Source of the DNA: Streptococcus infantis
Lineage (GTDB): Bacteria; Bacillota; Bacilli; Lactobacillales; Streptococcaceae
NCBI RefSeq assembly: GCF_019929665.1
Contig: NZ_JAHZPZ010000002.1
Coordinates: forward strand, 62,001-126,000
Direction of reading: 5' to 3'
DNA: 64,000 bases
The notes under the pieces are model-generated. The model saw only the letters and a list, made by a program, of their open reading frames with translations, was not told where the DNA came from and ran no database searches. Below are positions 18,972 to 28,199 of this stretch, one piece after another; within the stretch, counting starts at the first letter, position 1, and the number at the start of each line of letters is the position of its first letter. A program made the translations under genes and the position numbers.

Positions 18972-20594
18972 TTAGGTTAATTTTAATCGTGCTCGTAACT
19001 GATTTGCTTTTTCCTGTCCAATAACCTTATCCAAAAGTCGAGTATAGAGACACATAACTCCGTAAAGCCCGCCACCGATTGTACCAATTAAGGCGACATA
19101 TAGGAAACTCCAGAAACGTCCAGTTGGTTGGAAGACAAATCCAATAATCCATTGCAAGAGTCCTACTAGAATAAACATAACCAGAGTCAAAATAGTAACT
19201 AAGATTGTTCTCTTCAGAATTATCTTTCGACGCGCACCTGTAACCTGACAGATATCACGATACATCAAGACATTCGGGATGATAAGACCGATAGTCGTTG
19301 AAATGAGAGGACCATAACTATGGAAAATAGCTATCGATGGTAATTGTAGAACAATCTTCGCAATTGAGCCATAAACAAAATACAAGACTGCCTTGCGGTT
19401 ACGGAACATCGCCTGAAGCATTGGTGACAAGACCATGTACAAGCCAAGAATTGTTGATTGCAAGACCGCAAAGACAAATAAGCCCATAGCCAAGCCATCT
19501 GGCTTACCGTAAAAGACTGTATAGAGTGGTTCACCTACCATGACTACTCCAACCGTTGCAGGTAAGAGGAATAGGAAGAGCATGGTGATACTATCTTGAA
19601 CTAGACGAGAAGCCGCTGGCAAATCCCCTTTGACATAGTTCTCAGTCAAGAGAGGCAGACCAACACTACCAATCGAAACTCCAACCGAAATCAAAATCAT
19701 AGTGATTTTATTAGGATTGGCAGAGAAATAAGAAAACATGACAACTAAGTCTTCATTACTATAGTTGGTAAACCACTTCATGCTATTGATAAAGGTCATT
19801 TGGTCCAAGATTTGGAAAAGCTGAATAGCCGAACCAGTCAAGATAAAAGGAATTGCTTCCTTAATCGTATCAACCAAAAGACTCTTACTGTCAATCTTAT
19901 CTCGTGTTTCAAAAACTTTTTGGAGCAATCCTTCCTTATAAAGGAAATAAAGTAAGACTGCAAAACTAGCTACCATTCCCACAAAAGCTGCAAAGGTAGA
20001 TTGGGTAACAGCTGATAGATAATCCTTTGAACCGAGCTTCATGATGATAAAGGTTGCTAAGAGCATCCAAATGACACGGATAACCTGCTCAGCAATTTGA
20101 CTCATGGCATAAGGTTTAAGATTATTCATCCCTTGGAAAAATCCACGGATAACACTCATAGATGGGAATATCAAGACAGCCCACGCTAAACTTTGCATAA
20201 TTGGAATTAAGTCCTTACCGACTCCGGAAAGGTCCGCCAACCAAGGTGCAAAGAGGTATAAGATCAAGGCAAAGGCAAGTCCTAGCACAGTCATAAAGCC
20301 CAAGAAACTTCGAATCAGGGCAAAACTATGCTCTTCCTCATGCATGGTATTGTATTTAGCGACCTGCTTTGCGACCGCCACTGGGATACCTGCTGTCGAA
20401 ATCAACAAGAACCAAGCATAGATATTGTAACCCATGGTAAAGAGACCATTAGCCTTAGCAGCATATGTTCCCATCCAAATATACCAAGGGATAATGTAAA
20501 TAGCCCCGAGCAGGCGACTGATAAAGTTACTAGCTGTAAGCCAAGCAGTCCCGCGTAACATCTGGGCCTGCTGATGATTATTTTCGTTAGACAT
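18972..20594 (-). CDS. ytgP: MOP-superfamily lipid flippase, YtgP/MurJ-like
   Basis: The protein has 540 residues from the ATG ending at 20594, with GAGGAAG just before it; the longer frame would start at TTG. It is a polytopic membrane protein of the MVF/polysaccharide-export type: MLRGTAWLTASNFISRLLGAI, YAWFLLISTAGIPVAVAKQVAKY, SVIRGFFQGMNNLKPYA and a basic C-terminus. The YtgP homologue of Streptococcus pyogenes is known to replace E. coli MurJ, so lipid II flipping is the likely job. It is divergent from murE and shares its promoter region, which supports a wall role. Confidence 0.9.
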   Translation of the reverse strand: MSNENNHQQAQMLRGTAWLTASNFISRLLGAIYIIPWYIWMGTYAAKANGLFTMGYNIYAWFLLISTAGIPVAVAKQVAKYNTMHEEEHSFALIRSFLGFMTVLGLAFALILYLFAPWLADLSGVGKDLIPIMQSLAWAVLIFPSMSVIRGFFQGMNNLKPYAMSQIAEQVIRVIWMLLATFIIMKLGSKDYLSAVTQSTFAAFVGMVASFAVLLYFLYKEGLLQKVFETRDKIDSKSLLVDTIKEAIPFILTGSAIQLFQILDQMTFINSMKWFTNYSNEDLVVMFSYFSANPNKITMILISVGVSIGSVGLPLLTENYVKGDLPAASRLVQDSITMLFLFLLPATVGVVMVGEPLYTVFYGKPDGLAMGLFVFAVLQSTILGLYMVLSPMLQAMFRNRKAVLYFVYGSIAKIVLQLPSIAIFHSYGPLISTTIGLIIPNVLMYRDICQVTGARRKIILKRTILVTILTLVMFILVGLLQWIIGFVFQPTGRFWSFLYVALIGTIGGGLYGVMCLYTRLLDKVIGQEKANQLRARLKLT

Positions 20595-20641
20595 AACTTC
20601 CTCATTCAATTTTAATCACTAGGAAAAGTTCCTTATCTTCC

Positions 20642-20670
20642 ATTATAAACTTTTCCTTGTTACTTGTAAA
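20642..20670 (-). promoter_or_regulatory. Promoter of ytgP
   Basis: TTTACA (20665-20670), a 17-base spacer, and TATAAT (20642-20647) on the minus strand. Its -35 box overlaps the -35 box of the divergent murE promoter. Confidence 0.7.
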
Positions 20671-20692
20671 ATTCAGACTTTCAGTTTACAAT
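20664..20692 (+). promoter_or_regulatory. Promoter of murE, predicted to give a leaderless mRNA
   Basis: TTGTAA (20664-20669), a 17-base spacer, and TACAAT (20687-20692). Only seven bases separate the -10 box from the murE ATG at 20700, so transcription should begin at or next to the A of the start codon. Confidence 0.7.
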
Positions 20693-20699
20693 AGAAAGT

Positions 20700-22145
20700 A
20701 TGATAAAGATTGAAACCGTATTAGATATTTTAAAGAAAGACGATCTCTTCCGTGAGATTATCGACCAAGGACATTACCACTATAATTTTAATGATGTAAC
20801 TTTTGATAGCATCTGCTACGATAGCCGAAAAGCAAAAGATAATAGCCTATTTTTTGTTAAGGGAGCTGCTTTCAAGAAGGAATTTCTTCTTTCAGCAATC
20901 TCACAAGGACTCGGTTGGTATGTAGCGGAGCAGGATTATGAAGTAGGCATTCCTGTCATCGTTGTTAGCGATATTAAGAAGGCTATGAGTTTGATTGCCA
21001 TGGAATTTTATGGCAATCCGCAGGAAAAACTAAAACTTCTCGCTTTCACTGGTACCAAAGGAAAAACAACAGCGGCATACTTCGCCTACAATATCTTAAA
21101 TCAGCAACATCGTCCTGCTATGTTATCAACTATGAATACGACTTTGGACGGAAAAACTTTCTTCAAGTCTGCTCTGACAACACCTGAAAGCATCGACCTC
21201 TTTGATATGATGGCGCAGGCAGTTGATAATGGAAGAAGCCACCTTATTATGGAAGTTTCCAGTCAAGCCTACTTGGTGAAACGAGTTTACGGTCTTACTT
21301 TTGATGTAGGTGTGTTCCTAAATATCAGTCCTGACCATATTGGTCCTATTGAGCATCCAACCTTTGAAGACTACTTCTACCACAAGCGTCTCTTGATGAA
21401 AAATAGCCGAGCAGTTGTCATTAATAGCGATATGGACCACTTCTCTGTCTTAAAAGAACAAGTTGAGAACCAAGATCATGACTTCTACGGTAGCCAGTCA
21501 AGTAACCAAATCGAGAACTTCAAAGCCTTTAGCTTCTCAGCTACTGGTAAATTAGCTGGCGATTATGATATCCAGTTGATTGGATATTTCAACCAAGAAA
21601 ATGCAGTCGCTGCAGGACTTGCCTGCCTTCGTTTAGGTGCTAGTCTTGAAGACATCAAAAAAGGGATTGCTGCAACACGCGTTCCTGGCCGTATGGAAGT
21701 TCTCACTCAGAAAAATGGCGCAAAAGTTTTCATCGACTACGCCCATAATGGTGATAGCTTGAAGAAATTGATCTCAGTCGTTGAAACACATCAGACTGGA
21801 AAGATTGCTTTAGTACTCGGATCAACAGGAAACAAGGGAGAAAGCCGTCGTAAGGACTTTGGACTTCTGCTCGATCAACATCCTGAAATTCAAGTATTTC
21901 TAACGGCTGACGATCCAAACTATGAAGATCCAATGGCCATTGCTGATGAAATTAGCAGCTACATCCATCGTCCTGTTGAAAAGATTGCTGACCGTGAGCT
22001 AGCTATCAAGGCTGCGATGTCTGTTACAGATCAAGAACTGGATGCTGTGATTATCGCTGGTAAAGGAGCTGATTGCTATCAAATCGTCCAAGGCAAGAAG
22101 GAAGACTACGCTGGAGATGCAGCTATCGCAGAACGTTTTCTATAA
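20700..22145 (+). CDS. murE: UDP-N-acetylmuramoyl-L-alanyl-D-glutamate--L-lysine ligase
   Basis: The 481-residue cytoplasmic ligase adds the third stem-peptide residue. N-terminal domain: [18 protein letters not shown] strand; ATP loop [15 protein letters not shown] near residues 115-130; [40 protein letters not shown]-terminal [11 protein letters not shown]. The substrate loop reads DDPNYEDP. Diaminopimelate enzymes have DNPR there, so this one is the L-lysine type expected for Streptococcus. No Shine-Dalgarno precedes the ATG; the promoter suggests a leaderless start. Confidence 0.96.
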   Translation: MIKIETVLDILKKDDLFREIIDQGHYHYNFNDVTFDSICYDSRKAKDNSLFFVKGAAFKKEFLLSAISQGLGWYVAEQDYEVGIPVIVVSDIKKAMSLIAMEFYGNPQEKLKLLAFTGTKGKTTAAYFAYNILNQQHRPAMLSTMNTTLDGKTFFKSALTTPESIDLFDMMAQAVDNGRSHLIMEVSSQAYLVKRVYGLTFDVGVFLNISPDHIGPIEHPTFEDYFYHKRLLMKNSRAVVINSDMDHFSVLKEQVENQDHDFYGSQSSNQIENFKAFSFSATGKLAGDYDIQLIGYFNQENAVAAGLACLRLGASLEDIKKGIAATRVPGRMEVLTQKNGAKVFIDYAHNGDSLKKLISVVETHQTGKIALVLGSTGNKGESRRKDFGLLLDQHPEIQVFLTADDPNYEDPMAIADEISSYIHRPVEKIADRELAIKAAMSVTDQELDAVIIAGKGADCYQIVQGKKEDYAGDAAIAERFL

Positions 22146-22154
22146 GAACTTAAA

Positions 22155-22188
22155 GAAGGCTAGGGAATTTCCTAGCCTTTATTTTTTT
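22155..22188. terminator. Bidirectional terminator between murE and the convergent gene
   Basis: AAGGCTAGG-GAATTT-CCTAGCCTT followed by a T run on the plus strand. It overlaps the stop of the convergent DUF1803 gene, so it can serve both transcripts. Confidence 0.8.
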
Positions 22189-22829
22189 ATAAATATGAGT
22201 CTTTCTTTGTCAAATTCTACAGCTAACTCATATTTCCCCTCTTCATTTTGAACGATGTAGCCTAACAAAACTAAACTATCGACAAAGATATCACGTCGTT
22301 TCTGCATGAGTTGATCTTTCTTAAGAAACTTGAGCAAAAAAGTAGTCATATACTTGAGAGCATACTCAGGATTGACATCCCCTAAAATTTCATACAGTCT
22401 CTGCTGTTCTTCCGTCAGTGGATACTGGAACTTGACCTTGTAGAAGTAATTAGACAAGGTCATCTTTTCCCTTGCAAAATCGGTGTGTTCTTCTAGGATA
22501 GCCGCATTGGTTTGATTGCGCAATTCTGTCTTAAAATCTTTCTCCAGGATTTCTTGATAAACAGGACTATCATCGCTCACAAAGACTTCTTGGTCTAGTT
22601 CAAGAAATTCTGTAGATTCTAGAAATGGGAGATTGAGATAATAGCGTTTATTCTCTCTCAAAATCAAACCCGCTTTAATGTATTCCTCCAAAAACTTATC
22701 AACTGGTATCTCTGGAAACTGAGCCTTGATTTCACGGAGGATAACATCATCATGCTGATCAAGATAGTCTACCAAATCTCTAAAGAATGGTTGTCGCGTC
22801 AAGCGAGATGGATTAAAAATCTGAATCAT
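22179..22829 (-). CDS. DUF1803 family protein
   Basis: The 216-residue cytoplasmic protein resembles the streptococcal DUF1803 family; no function is known. The N-terminus (IQIFNPSRLTRQPFFRDLVDYL) looks like a winged-helix-type region (DDVILREIKAQFPEIPVDKFLEEYIKAGLI), and the C-terminal half is helical and ends in basic residues. The start lies inside the end of the upstream peptidase-like gene (17-base overlap), so the two are translationally coupled. No signal peptide or membrane helix is seen. Confidence 0.82.
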   Translation of the reverse strand: MIQIFNPSRLTRQPFFRDLVDYLDQHDDVILREIKAQFPEIPVDKFLEEYIKAGLILRENKRYYLNLPFLESTEFLELDQEVFVSDDSPVYQEILEKDFKTELRNQTNAAILEEHTDFAREKMTLSNYFYKVKFQYPLTEEQQRLYEILGDVNPEYALKYMTTFLLKFLKKDQLMQKRRDIFVDSLVLLGYIVQNEEGKYELAVEFDKERLIFIKK

Positions 22830-23325
22830 GAAGATTCCTTTCTTTACAAACTAAAAGTGGAGAGGCTGCTAATTGACTCGGGTTAGTGCCAGGCTGATTC
22901 AGAGGTACAGGAAGACCCAACTCTCGATAATAGTCTTTCCAGAAATCACTGATTTCTTGCTCACCATCCCCAAACTTCATGGGAATGGTCTCAAAAATAG
23001 GGAGGATTTCTGCTACAAACTGGGAACAATAGAAACCATCTCCATCTGGATAAAAGGAAGCATTGTAGGGAGCCCCTAAGAGACTCTCTGCTCGCTTTTT
23101 GACCTCTGCACCATCAATCTGCTCATAGTGATAAAGGTCATAGACTTTTCCAGCTTCAAAGAAGTCCTCAGGATCCTGGGCAAGGACGCCACCTTCCACC
23201 GTAGCATGATAGACCTGTCCGTCCAAAAAGATGGCCACATGGCTATAGTGACCAGTAGATTCCTGGATGGCCTGTCCTATATTCGAATCATCTTTCACAA
23301 AAATCAAATCGCCATTTTCTAACAT
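22813..23325 (-). CDS. YiiX/NlpC-P60-like permuted papain-fold protein
   Basis: The 170-residue protein shows the permuted NlpC/P60 arrangement. It opens with ENGDLIFVKDDSNIGQAIQESTG, then the histidine motif HYSHVAIFLDGQVYHA (about residues 26-41). The nucleophile region FYCSQFVAEI lies near residue 99. The family cleaves amide or thioester-type bonds, but here the target is unknown. No secretion signal is visible, so it should be cytoplasmic. It is followed with overlap by the DUF1803 gene, and a terminator separates it from ppaC. Confidence 0.85.
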   Translation of the reverse strand: MLENGDLIFVKDDSNIGQAIQESTGHYSHVAIFLDGQVYHATVEGGVLAQDPEDFFEAGKVYDLYHYEQIDGAEVKKRAESLLGAPYNASFYPDGDGFYCSQFVAEILPIFETIPMKFGDGEQEISDFWKDYYRELGLPVPLNQPGTNPSQLAASPLLVCKERNLHDSDF

Positions 23326-23340
23326 ACTTCTCTCCTAGCA

Positions 23341-23364
23341 AAAAAGGAGCCGAAACTCCTTTTT
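23341..23364 (-). terminator. Terminator of ppaC
   Basis: AAAAAGGAG-hexaloop-CTCCTTTTT, just after the ppaC stop on the minus strand and just before the YiiX-like gene. Confidence 0.75.
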
Positions 23365-23388
23365 AACAATGGGCTTTCCCATATATGA

Positions 23389-24324
23389 TTATGCATTAAA
23401 GCTTTCAGTCAATTGTGGTACCACTTGTTTCTTACGTGAAACAGCACCTGGAAGGAAAGCGTGGTTGTTTTCAAGTTTGAAGTTGAAGGCTGCTTCCACC
23501 TTGTCCATATTAGCACCAAGAGCCAAAATTTCTGAGTTAGAGTTGACGATATCTGTAATCATCAAGACAAAGTCAGAGTAGCCGTTAGCTGCAATTGCGG
23601 CTTGGATGGCTGCTTCGATTTCAGCTTGTCGTTCCAAGACTTCAGCAATATCAACTGTGTTGACTTGAGCCACACGAACATTGTTTCCGTTGAGTTCAAA
23701 TGTCTTGGCATCGATATTAATCAATTCTTCAGCAGATTTTCTTGCCAAGTTTGTACCAGCCTTGAGCATGGCAAGACCGTATTCTTCCAAGTTCACACCA
23801 GCCAATTCAGCCAATTCAGGCGCAATCACCTTATCTGATGGGTGAGTGGTTGGAGATTTCAAAAGAAGAGTATCTGAAATCAAACCTGAAAGCATCAAAC
23901 CTGCGATTTCTTTTGGTACAGCTACACCATGTTCTTTGAACATGCGGTATACGATAGAAGATGTGGATCCAACTGGTTCCAAACGCATGTAAAGTGGGCT
24001 GGCAGTTTCAAAGTTAGCCACACGGTGGTGATCCACCACACCGTAAACTTCTACTTCAGCGATATCTGAAACAGATTGTTGGAATTCATTGTGGTCTGTT
24101 AGGATGACTTGCTCTGCACCTTCTGCTTTAGCAGATGTGATCACGCGCGGTGCGTCTACACCAAAATAGTTCAAGACAAAAGCTGTTTCTTCATTTGGAG
24201 TTCCAAGAGCAACCGCTTCTGTATCCAAACCGTAAGCTTCTTTTGCAAGATAAGCAAAAGCTACAGATGAACCAATAGCATCTGAGTCTGGATTTTGGTG
24301 ACCAAATACTAGAATCTTAGACAT
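23389..24324 (-). CDS. ppaC: Manganese-dependent inorganic pyrophosphatase
   Basis: The 311-residue family II (DHH) pyrophosphatase hydrolyses PPi from biosynthesis. It starts at the ATG ending at 24324 ([19 protein letters not shown]), with GAGGT upstream; the longer frame is a basic leader without support. Metal ligands appear in [16 protein letters not shown] and YGVVDHHRV, and the C-terminal DHHA2 domain ends with [15 protein letters not shown]. Length and motif order are normal. The gene is monocistronic, with terminators on both sides. Confidence 0.96.
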   Translation of the reverse strand: MSKILVFGHQNPDSDAIGSSVAFAYLAKEAYGLDTEAVALGTPNEETAFVLNYFGVDAPRVITSAKAEGAEQVILTDHNEFQQSVSDIAEVEVYGVVDHHRVANFETASPLYMRLEPVGSTSSIVYRMFKEHGVAVPKEIAGLMLSGLISDTLLLKSPTTHPSDKVIAPELAELAGVNLEEYGLAMLKAGTNLARKSAEELINIDAKTFELNGNNVRVAQVNTVDIAEVLERQAEIEAAIQAAIAANGYSDFVLMITDIVNSNSEILALGANMDKVEAAFNFKLENNHAFLPGAVSRKKQVVPQLTESFNA

Positions 24325-24379
24325 GATAATACCTCGTTTCTTTATTCTCTTTATTGTAGCATTTTTTTTAATTTTTGAC

Positions 24380-24416
24380 AAAAGTAAGAGGAGCCAAAGG
24401 ACTCCTCATTACTTAT
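24380..24416 (-). terminator. Terminator after the GIY-YIG gene
   Basis: AAGTAA(T)GAGGAG pairs with CTCCTC..TTACTT across 24382-24414, followed by T-rich sequence on the minus strand. It overlaps the GIY-YIG stop codon. Confidence 0.7.
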
Positions 24417-24693
24417 CAAAAGCATCGACTAAATTCTTATTTTGACACTCTTTGAGATAATGTTCTTTTTGCATGCGTGTCTTGCGCTTGAAAAGAGCTT
24501 CAGCAGACATGGCCTCTTCCTTGCTGTCAAAACCTTCCGCAAAGATGAGTTTTACTGGCAAGCGAGTTCGTGTATACTTGGCTCCTTTACCGCTATTGTG
24601 CACGGCAATCCGTTTCTTCACATCTGTTGTATAGCCTGTATAGTAGGAAGCATCACGGCACTCTACCACATACATATAAGCCTTATGATCCAT
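24409..24693 (-). CDS. GIY-YIG domain protein (YazA/YhbQ-like)
   Basis: The 94-residue protein starts at the ATG ending at 24693; the longer upstream frame is out-of-frame read-through of the methyltransferase gene. The whole protein is one GIY-YIG nuclease domain: [17 protein letters not shown], the catalytic-type arginine in [26 protein letters not shown] and a C-terminal glutamate helix ([17 protein letters not shown]). Its cellular role is unknown; E. coli relatives act on DNA. The start overlaps the methyltransferase stop by 11 bases. Confidence 0.9.
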   Translation of the reverse strand: MDHKAYMYVVECRDASYYTGYTTDVKKRIAVHNSGKGAKYTRTRLPVKLIFAEGFDSKEEAMSAEALFKRKTRMQKEHYLKECQNKNLVDAFDK

Positions 24694-25432
24694 AGTAAAT
24701 CTCTTGAATTTCTGGTGTATAAGTACCATCACTATTATGAACAATGAGTGGTGGTAAAACCTTAAAACCACTAGTGGAGCCGTCCTTAATAGCCTCAATC
24801 AAAAGCATATTGGCTTCCTTCTCCCGTTTAGGATAAACAAATTGCAGACGTTTTGGAGCCAGATTATGCTGTTGGAGCGTAGCTAAGATATCTAATAATC
24901 GATCAGGACGATGAACCATTGCCAAACGTCCATTTGATTTGAGAATACTCTGGGCACTACGACAGATTTCCTTAAGATTGGTTGTAATTTCATGCCGAGC
25001 TAAAAGATAATGCTCACTTTCGTTCAGATTAGAATTTGGATCCACTTTAAAATAAGGCGGATTGCATAAAATCAAATCAACCTTGCTCCCCTGAATGTGA
25101 CTAGGCATATTCTTCAAATCATCACAGATGACCTGCATCTGTCCGTCCAGCCCATTTAAACGCACTGAGCGTTCAGCCATATCAGCAAGACGTTCCTGAA
25201 TTTCTACAGATAGAATTTTAGCCTTGGTCCGGCTACTGGCAAACAGTCCAACAGCTCCATTGCCCGCACAAAAATCCACAATTAACCCATTTTTAGGGAA
25301 ACGAGGGAAACGCGACAGGAGAACACTATCAACTGAATAGCTGAAAACCTCTCTATTTTGAATAATCTTGATATCTGTAGAGAAGAGTTGATTAATGCGC
25401 TCTCCTGATTTTAATAATTGTTCTTCGTTCAT
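24683..25432 (-). CDS. tRNA1(Val) (adenine-37-N6)-methyltransferase family protein (TrmN6/YfiC-like)
   Basis: The 249-residue class I SAM methyltransferase has SAM loop [17 protein letters not shown] at about residues 48-64 and the N6-adenine/amino methylase motif CNPPYFK near residue 128. The N-terminus ([30 protein letters not shown]) is typical of the YfiC group, which in E. coli methylates A37 of tRNA1(Val). Function is inferred by family. It precedes and overlaps the GIY-YIG gene, a pairing seen widely in Firmicutes. Confidence 0.88.
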   Translation of the reverse strand: MNEEQLLKSGERINQLFSTDIKIIQNREVFSYSVDSVLLSRFPRFPKNGLIVDFCAGNGAVGLFASSRTKAKILSVEIQERLADMAERSVRLNGLDGQMQVICDDLKNMPSHIQGSKVDLILCNPPYFKVDPNSNLNESEHYLLARHEITTNLKEICRSAQSILKSNGRLAMVHRPDRLLDILATLQQHNLAPKRLQFVYPKREKEANMLLIEAIKDGSTSGFKVLPPLIVHNSDGTYTPEIQEIYYGS

Positions 25433-25480
25433 ACTTCTATTATAACAAAATATAATAACATCACAATGATTTAAGGGATA

Positions 25481-25843
25481 TCAATTACTGTTTTTCTTTA
25501 AATGTTCCAAGGCTTCTCGTGTCCAAACAGGCATCATGCGACCAAGCGGCGCGAATCCATGTTTGATGCGATCATTCGAAAAACGTCTCCGTCTAGGAAG
25601 TTGATGTTTTTCTTCTTCCAAGGTACGAATGGAAAGACTAGCCTTCCCTGTATATTCGTCAAAATCTACTACTTGTACCTGGACTTCATCACCGATTTTT
25701 AAAACCTCGTAAATATTCTCGATAAATCCTGTCCGAATCTCCGAAATATGAATCAGGCCTGTCACTCCTGTTTCTAACTCAACAAAAGCTCCATAGGGCT
25801 GAATCCCAGTAATACGGCCATTTAGCTTATCACCGATTTTCAT
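25481..25843 (-). CDS. cvfD: S1-domain RNA-binding protein (CvfD / general stress protein 13 type)
   Basis: The 120-residue protein starts at the ATG ending at 25843, one base after the stop of the fused HAD-cyclophilin gene. One S1 domain fills residues 1-72: KIGDKLNGRITGIQPYGAFV, TGVTGLIHISEI, GDEVQVQVVDFDEYTGKASLSI. A basic tail follows (LPRRRRFSNDRIKHGF). The pneumococcal homologue CvfD is an RNA-binding regulator of expression and virulence. The symbol is assigned by similarity and context, so treat it as probable. Confidence 0.85.
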   Translation of the reverse strand: MKIGDKLNGRITGIQPYGAFVELETGVTGLIHISEIRTGFIENIYEVLKIGDEVQVQVVDFDEYTGKASLSIRTLEEEKHQLPRRRRFSNDRIKHGFAPLGRMMPVWTREALEHLKKNSN

Positions 25844-25844
25844 T

Positions 25845-27245
25845 TTAGTCCTCAATTTCAATAGTTTCAATTACGACATCTTCAACTGGCTTGTCCATTG
25901 CACCTGTTTCGACACCTGCAATTGCATCCAGAACTTCGTAAGAAGCTTCATCCGCAAGTTGACCGAATACAGTATGACGACGGTCTAGGTGAGGAGTTCC
26001 ACCTTGTTCTGCATAAATCTCCGCAATTGGTTCTGGCCAACCACCACGAGCAATTTCTTTCTTAGAATATGGCAAGTGTTGATTCTGCACGATAAAGAAC
26101 TGGCTGCCATTTGTATTTGGCCCAGCATTAGCCATAGAAAGGGCTCCGCGGACATTGTAAAGTTCTTCTGAAAACTCATCCTCAAATGACTCACCATAGA
26201 TAGATTCACCACCCATACCAGTTCCAGTTGGGTCTCCACCTTGAATCATAAAATCTTTAATAATACGGTGGAAAATCACACCGTCATAGTAACCATCTTT
26301 TGATAGAGCAATAAAGTTGGCTACTGTTTTTGGTGCGTGATCAGGGAAAAGTTTGACACGCATATCCCCATGATTTGTCTTAATAGTCGCAATTGGACCT
26401 TCTACTGTTTCAATGTCTACTTGTGGAAAATGTAATTCTTTTTCTACCATACCAAATCCTTCTAAGGCATCAAAGATGCCATCTTCTTCTAATGTTTTTG
26501 TAATATAATCTGCTTTTTCTTTGATTTTTTCATGAGAAACACCCATAGCGACACTAATGCCTGCATAATCAAAGAGTTCTAAATCGTTAAGTCCGTCCCC
26601 AAAAACCATCACATTTTCAGGTTTAAGACCTAATTGGTCTGCCACTTTGACAACTCCAGCTGCCTTAGAACCAGAAATAGGCACCACATCTGACGAATGT
26701 TCATGCCAACGTACCATACGTAAAGTCGATGCCAAAGTATCAGGCAAGACAAGGTCATCACCCTGCTCCTCAAAGGTCCACATCTGATAAATATCTTCTT
26801 TTTGGTAAAAATCAGGGTCCACCTCTAAATCAGGATAAATTGGGTCAATCGCCTGGCTAATCATCTCTGTTCGCCTTGATAGTTTAGCAGCTTGGCTTCC
26901 CACCAAACCATAATCAATTCCAACTTCTTTGGTCCAAGTAATATATTCTTCAACCTTATCTTTAGCAATTTTGTTACTATAAATGACATTGCCCTTTTTG
27001 TCCTCAATATAAGCACCATTCAAGGTTACAAAGAAATCAGGTTTGAGGGCTTTAATCTCTGGGACGACACCAAAAATACCTCGACCAGTCGCAATTCCTG
27101 TCAAAATTCCTTTATCACGTAATTGTTTAAAGGCTGTTGGAATAGTACTTGGAACAAAACCTGTCTTTGAATTTCGTAAAGTATCATCTATATCAAAAAA
27201 GATAATTTTAATCTTCTTAGCCTTGTATCTTAACTTGGCATCCAT
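25845..27245 (-). CDS. Fusion: Cof-type HAD-IIB phosphatase + cyclophilin peptidyl-prolyl isomerase
   Basis: The protein has 466 residues from the second of two adjacent ATGs (27245), which sits seven bases after AGGAGG; the first ATG is only four away. Residues 1-260 are a Cof-type HAD phosphatase: FFDIDDTLRNSKTG, TGIATGRGIFG, VMVFGDGLNDLELF. Residues 275-466 are a cyclophilin: MRVKLFPDHAPKTVANF, FHRIIKDFMIQGGDPTGTG, NTNGSQFFIV, HTVFGQL. One polypeptide thus has two catalytic domains. No signal peptide is present, so the isomerase is cytoplasmic. The fusion is standard in streptococci. Confidence 0.93.
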   Translation of the reverse strand: MDAKLRYKAKKIKIIFFDIDDTLRNSKTGFVPSTIPTAFKQLRDKGILTGIATGRGIFGVVPEIKALKPDFFVTLNGAYIEDKKGNVIYSNKIAKDKVEEYITWTKEVGIDYGLVGSQAAKLSRRTEMISQAIDPIYPDLEVDPDFYQKEDIYQMWTFEEQGDDLVLPDTLASTLRMVRWHEHSSDVVPISGSKAAGVVKVADQLGLKPENVMVFGDGLNDLELFDYAGISVAMGVSHEKIKEKADYITKTLEEDGIFDALEGFGMVEKELHFPQVDIETVEGPIATIKTNHGDMRVKLFPDHAPKTVANFIALSKDGYYDGVIFHRIIKDFMIQGGDPTGTGMGGESIYGESFEDEFSEELYNVRGALSMANAGPNTNGSQFFIVQNQHLPYSKKEIARGGWPEPIAEIYAEQGGTPHLDRRHTVFGQLADEASYEVLDAIAGVETGAMDKPVEDVVIETIEIED

Positions 27246-27325
27246 CATAATACCTCCTTCAATTCACTCTTTCCATTATACCATAAAGTAGAGAAATCCC
27301 ACATCCCCAATAAAATCCTTGTCTC

Positions 27326-27829
27326 TTATACGAATTCCTTTACTAGATACAAAACCAAATCATCATTATTTTGGCTAGTTGCATTCATTTCCAAGGGTTG
27401 ATTTCGATACCAGACACCTGTCCCATCTGGAATGTAGCCCCGTCTGATATACAATCTCTGGGCAGGGCCATAGCCTAAGTGCAAACCTACACCAAGAGTG
27501 ACCTTACTCGAAACAAACTTGACTCGTTTTTCTGCTTCTTCTAGCAGTTGATTCCCAATCCCTTGATTTCGAAAAGGCTCAAACACATTAAAATCTGATA
27601 ATTCTGGATAGATTTCTGCAAAAGGACCATGTTTAGCAGAGGGCAAAATGGTAATGTAGCCCACTACAGCACCATCAATCTCTGCAACTAAGACTTCTCT
27701 CTCCCCACTTTCCTGTTCCAGAAAATATCTAGCTAAAATTTCCTCTCTACCAGGCCAACCCTGATTCATAAATCCATGAGATAAGGATTCAATATCAGAC
27801 TTAATCATATTTCTAATCCTACAATTCAT
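27326..27829 (-). CDS. GNAT family N-acetyltransferase
   Basis: The protein has 167 residues from the ATG ending at 27829 (MNCRIRNMIKSDIESL). A longer frame would start inside the -10 box at 27864-27869 and cannot be translated from that promoter. The acetyl-CoA loop is FRNQGIGNQLLEEAEKRV, and the C-terminal half contains GVGLHLGYGPAQRLYIRRGY. Substrate unknown. It stands alone between the HAD-cyclophilin gene and rpsR; the rpsR terminator lies directly upstream. Confidence 0.83.
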   Translation of the reverse strand: MNCRIRNMIKSDIESLSHGFMNQGWPGREEILARYFLEQESGEREVLVAEIDGAVVGYITILPSAKHGPFAEIYPELSDFNVFEPFRNQGIGNQLLEEAEKRVKFVSSKVTLGVGLHLGYGPAQRLYIRRGYIPDGTGVWYRNQPLEMNATSQNNDDLVLYLVKEFV

Positions 27830-27863
27830 CTTTGACTTACCCACCTTTACTCTTTCTATTGCC

Positions 27864-27872
27864 ATTATAGCA
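27864..27872 (-). promoter_or_regulatory. Extended -10 promoter of the acetyltransferase gene
   Basis: TGCTATAAT on the minus strand with no good -35. It sets the start of the gene downstream, because an ATG overlaps the box itself. Confidence 0.6.
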
Positions 27873-27904
27873 CACCAAGGTCAGAAAAAAACTATCTCGT
27901 GAAA

Positions 27905-27926
27905 AAAAGACCCGTAAGGGTCTTTT
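27905..27926 (-). terminator. Terminator of rpsF-ssb-rpsR
   Basis: AAAAGACCC-TTAC-GGGTCTTTT on the minus strand, followed by more Ts; a perfect nine-base-pair stem directly after the rpsR stop. Confidence 0.85.
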
Positions 27927-27928
27927 CT

Positions 27929-28168
27929 TTAATCTTCGTTTACGAAAGGCATCAAAGCCATTACGCGCGCGCGTTTGATAGCTGTTGTTACTTTACGTTG
28001 GTTTTTAGCTGAAGTTCCAGTTACACGACGTGGAAGGATTTTCCCACGTTCTGAAACGAAACGGCTAAGAAGCTCAGTATCTTTGTAATCAACATATTCA
28101 ATTTTGTTTGCTGCGATGTAATCAACTTTTTTACGGCGTTTGAATCCGCCACGACGTTGTTGAGCCAT
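27929..28168 (-). CDS. rpsR: 30S ribosomal protein S18
   Basis: The 79-residue basic protein of the small subunit platform forms a pair with S6. Marks: [52 protein letters not shown] and MALMPF near the end. Length is standard. It is the last gene of rpsF-ssb-rpsR, with an AAGGAG site and a terminator just after the stop. Confidence 0.97.
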   Translation of the reverse strand: MAQQRRGGFKRRKKVDYIAANKIEYVDYKDTELLSRFVSERGKILPRRVTGTSAKNQRKVTTAIKRARVMALMPFVNED

Positions 28169-28199
28169 GTTTTTTCTCCTTTATAGTATTAATTGTCCA

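Noticed and set aside
27326..27865. 179-residue form of the acetyltransferase
   Set aside because: The first ATG overlaps the TATAAT box of the promoter and cannot be in the transcript.
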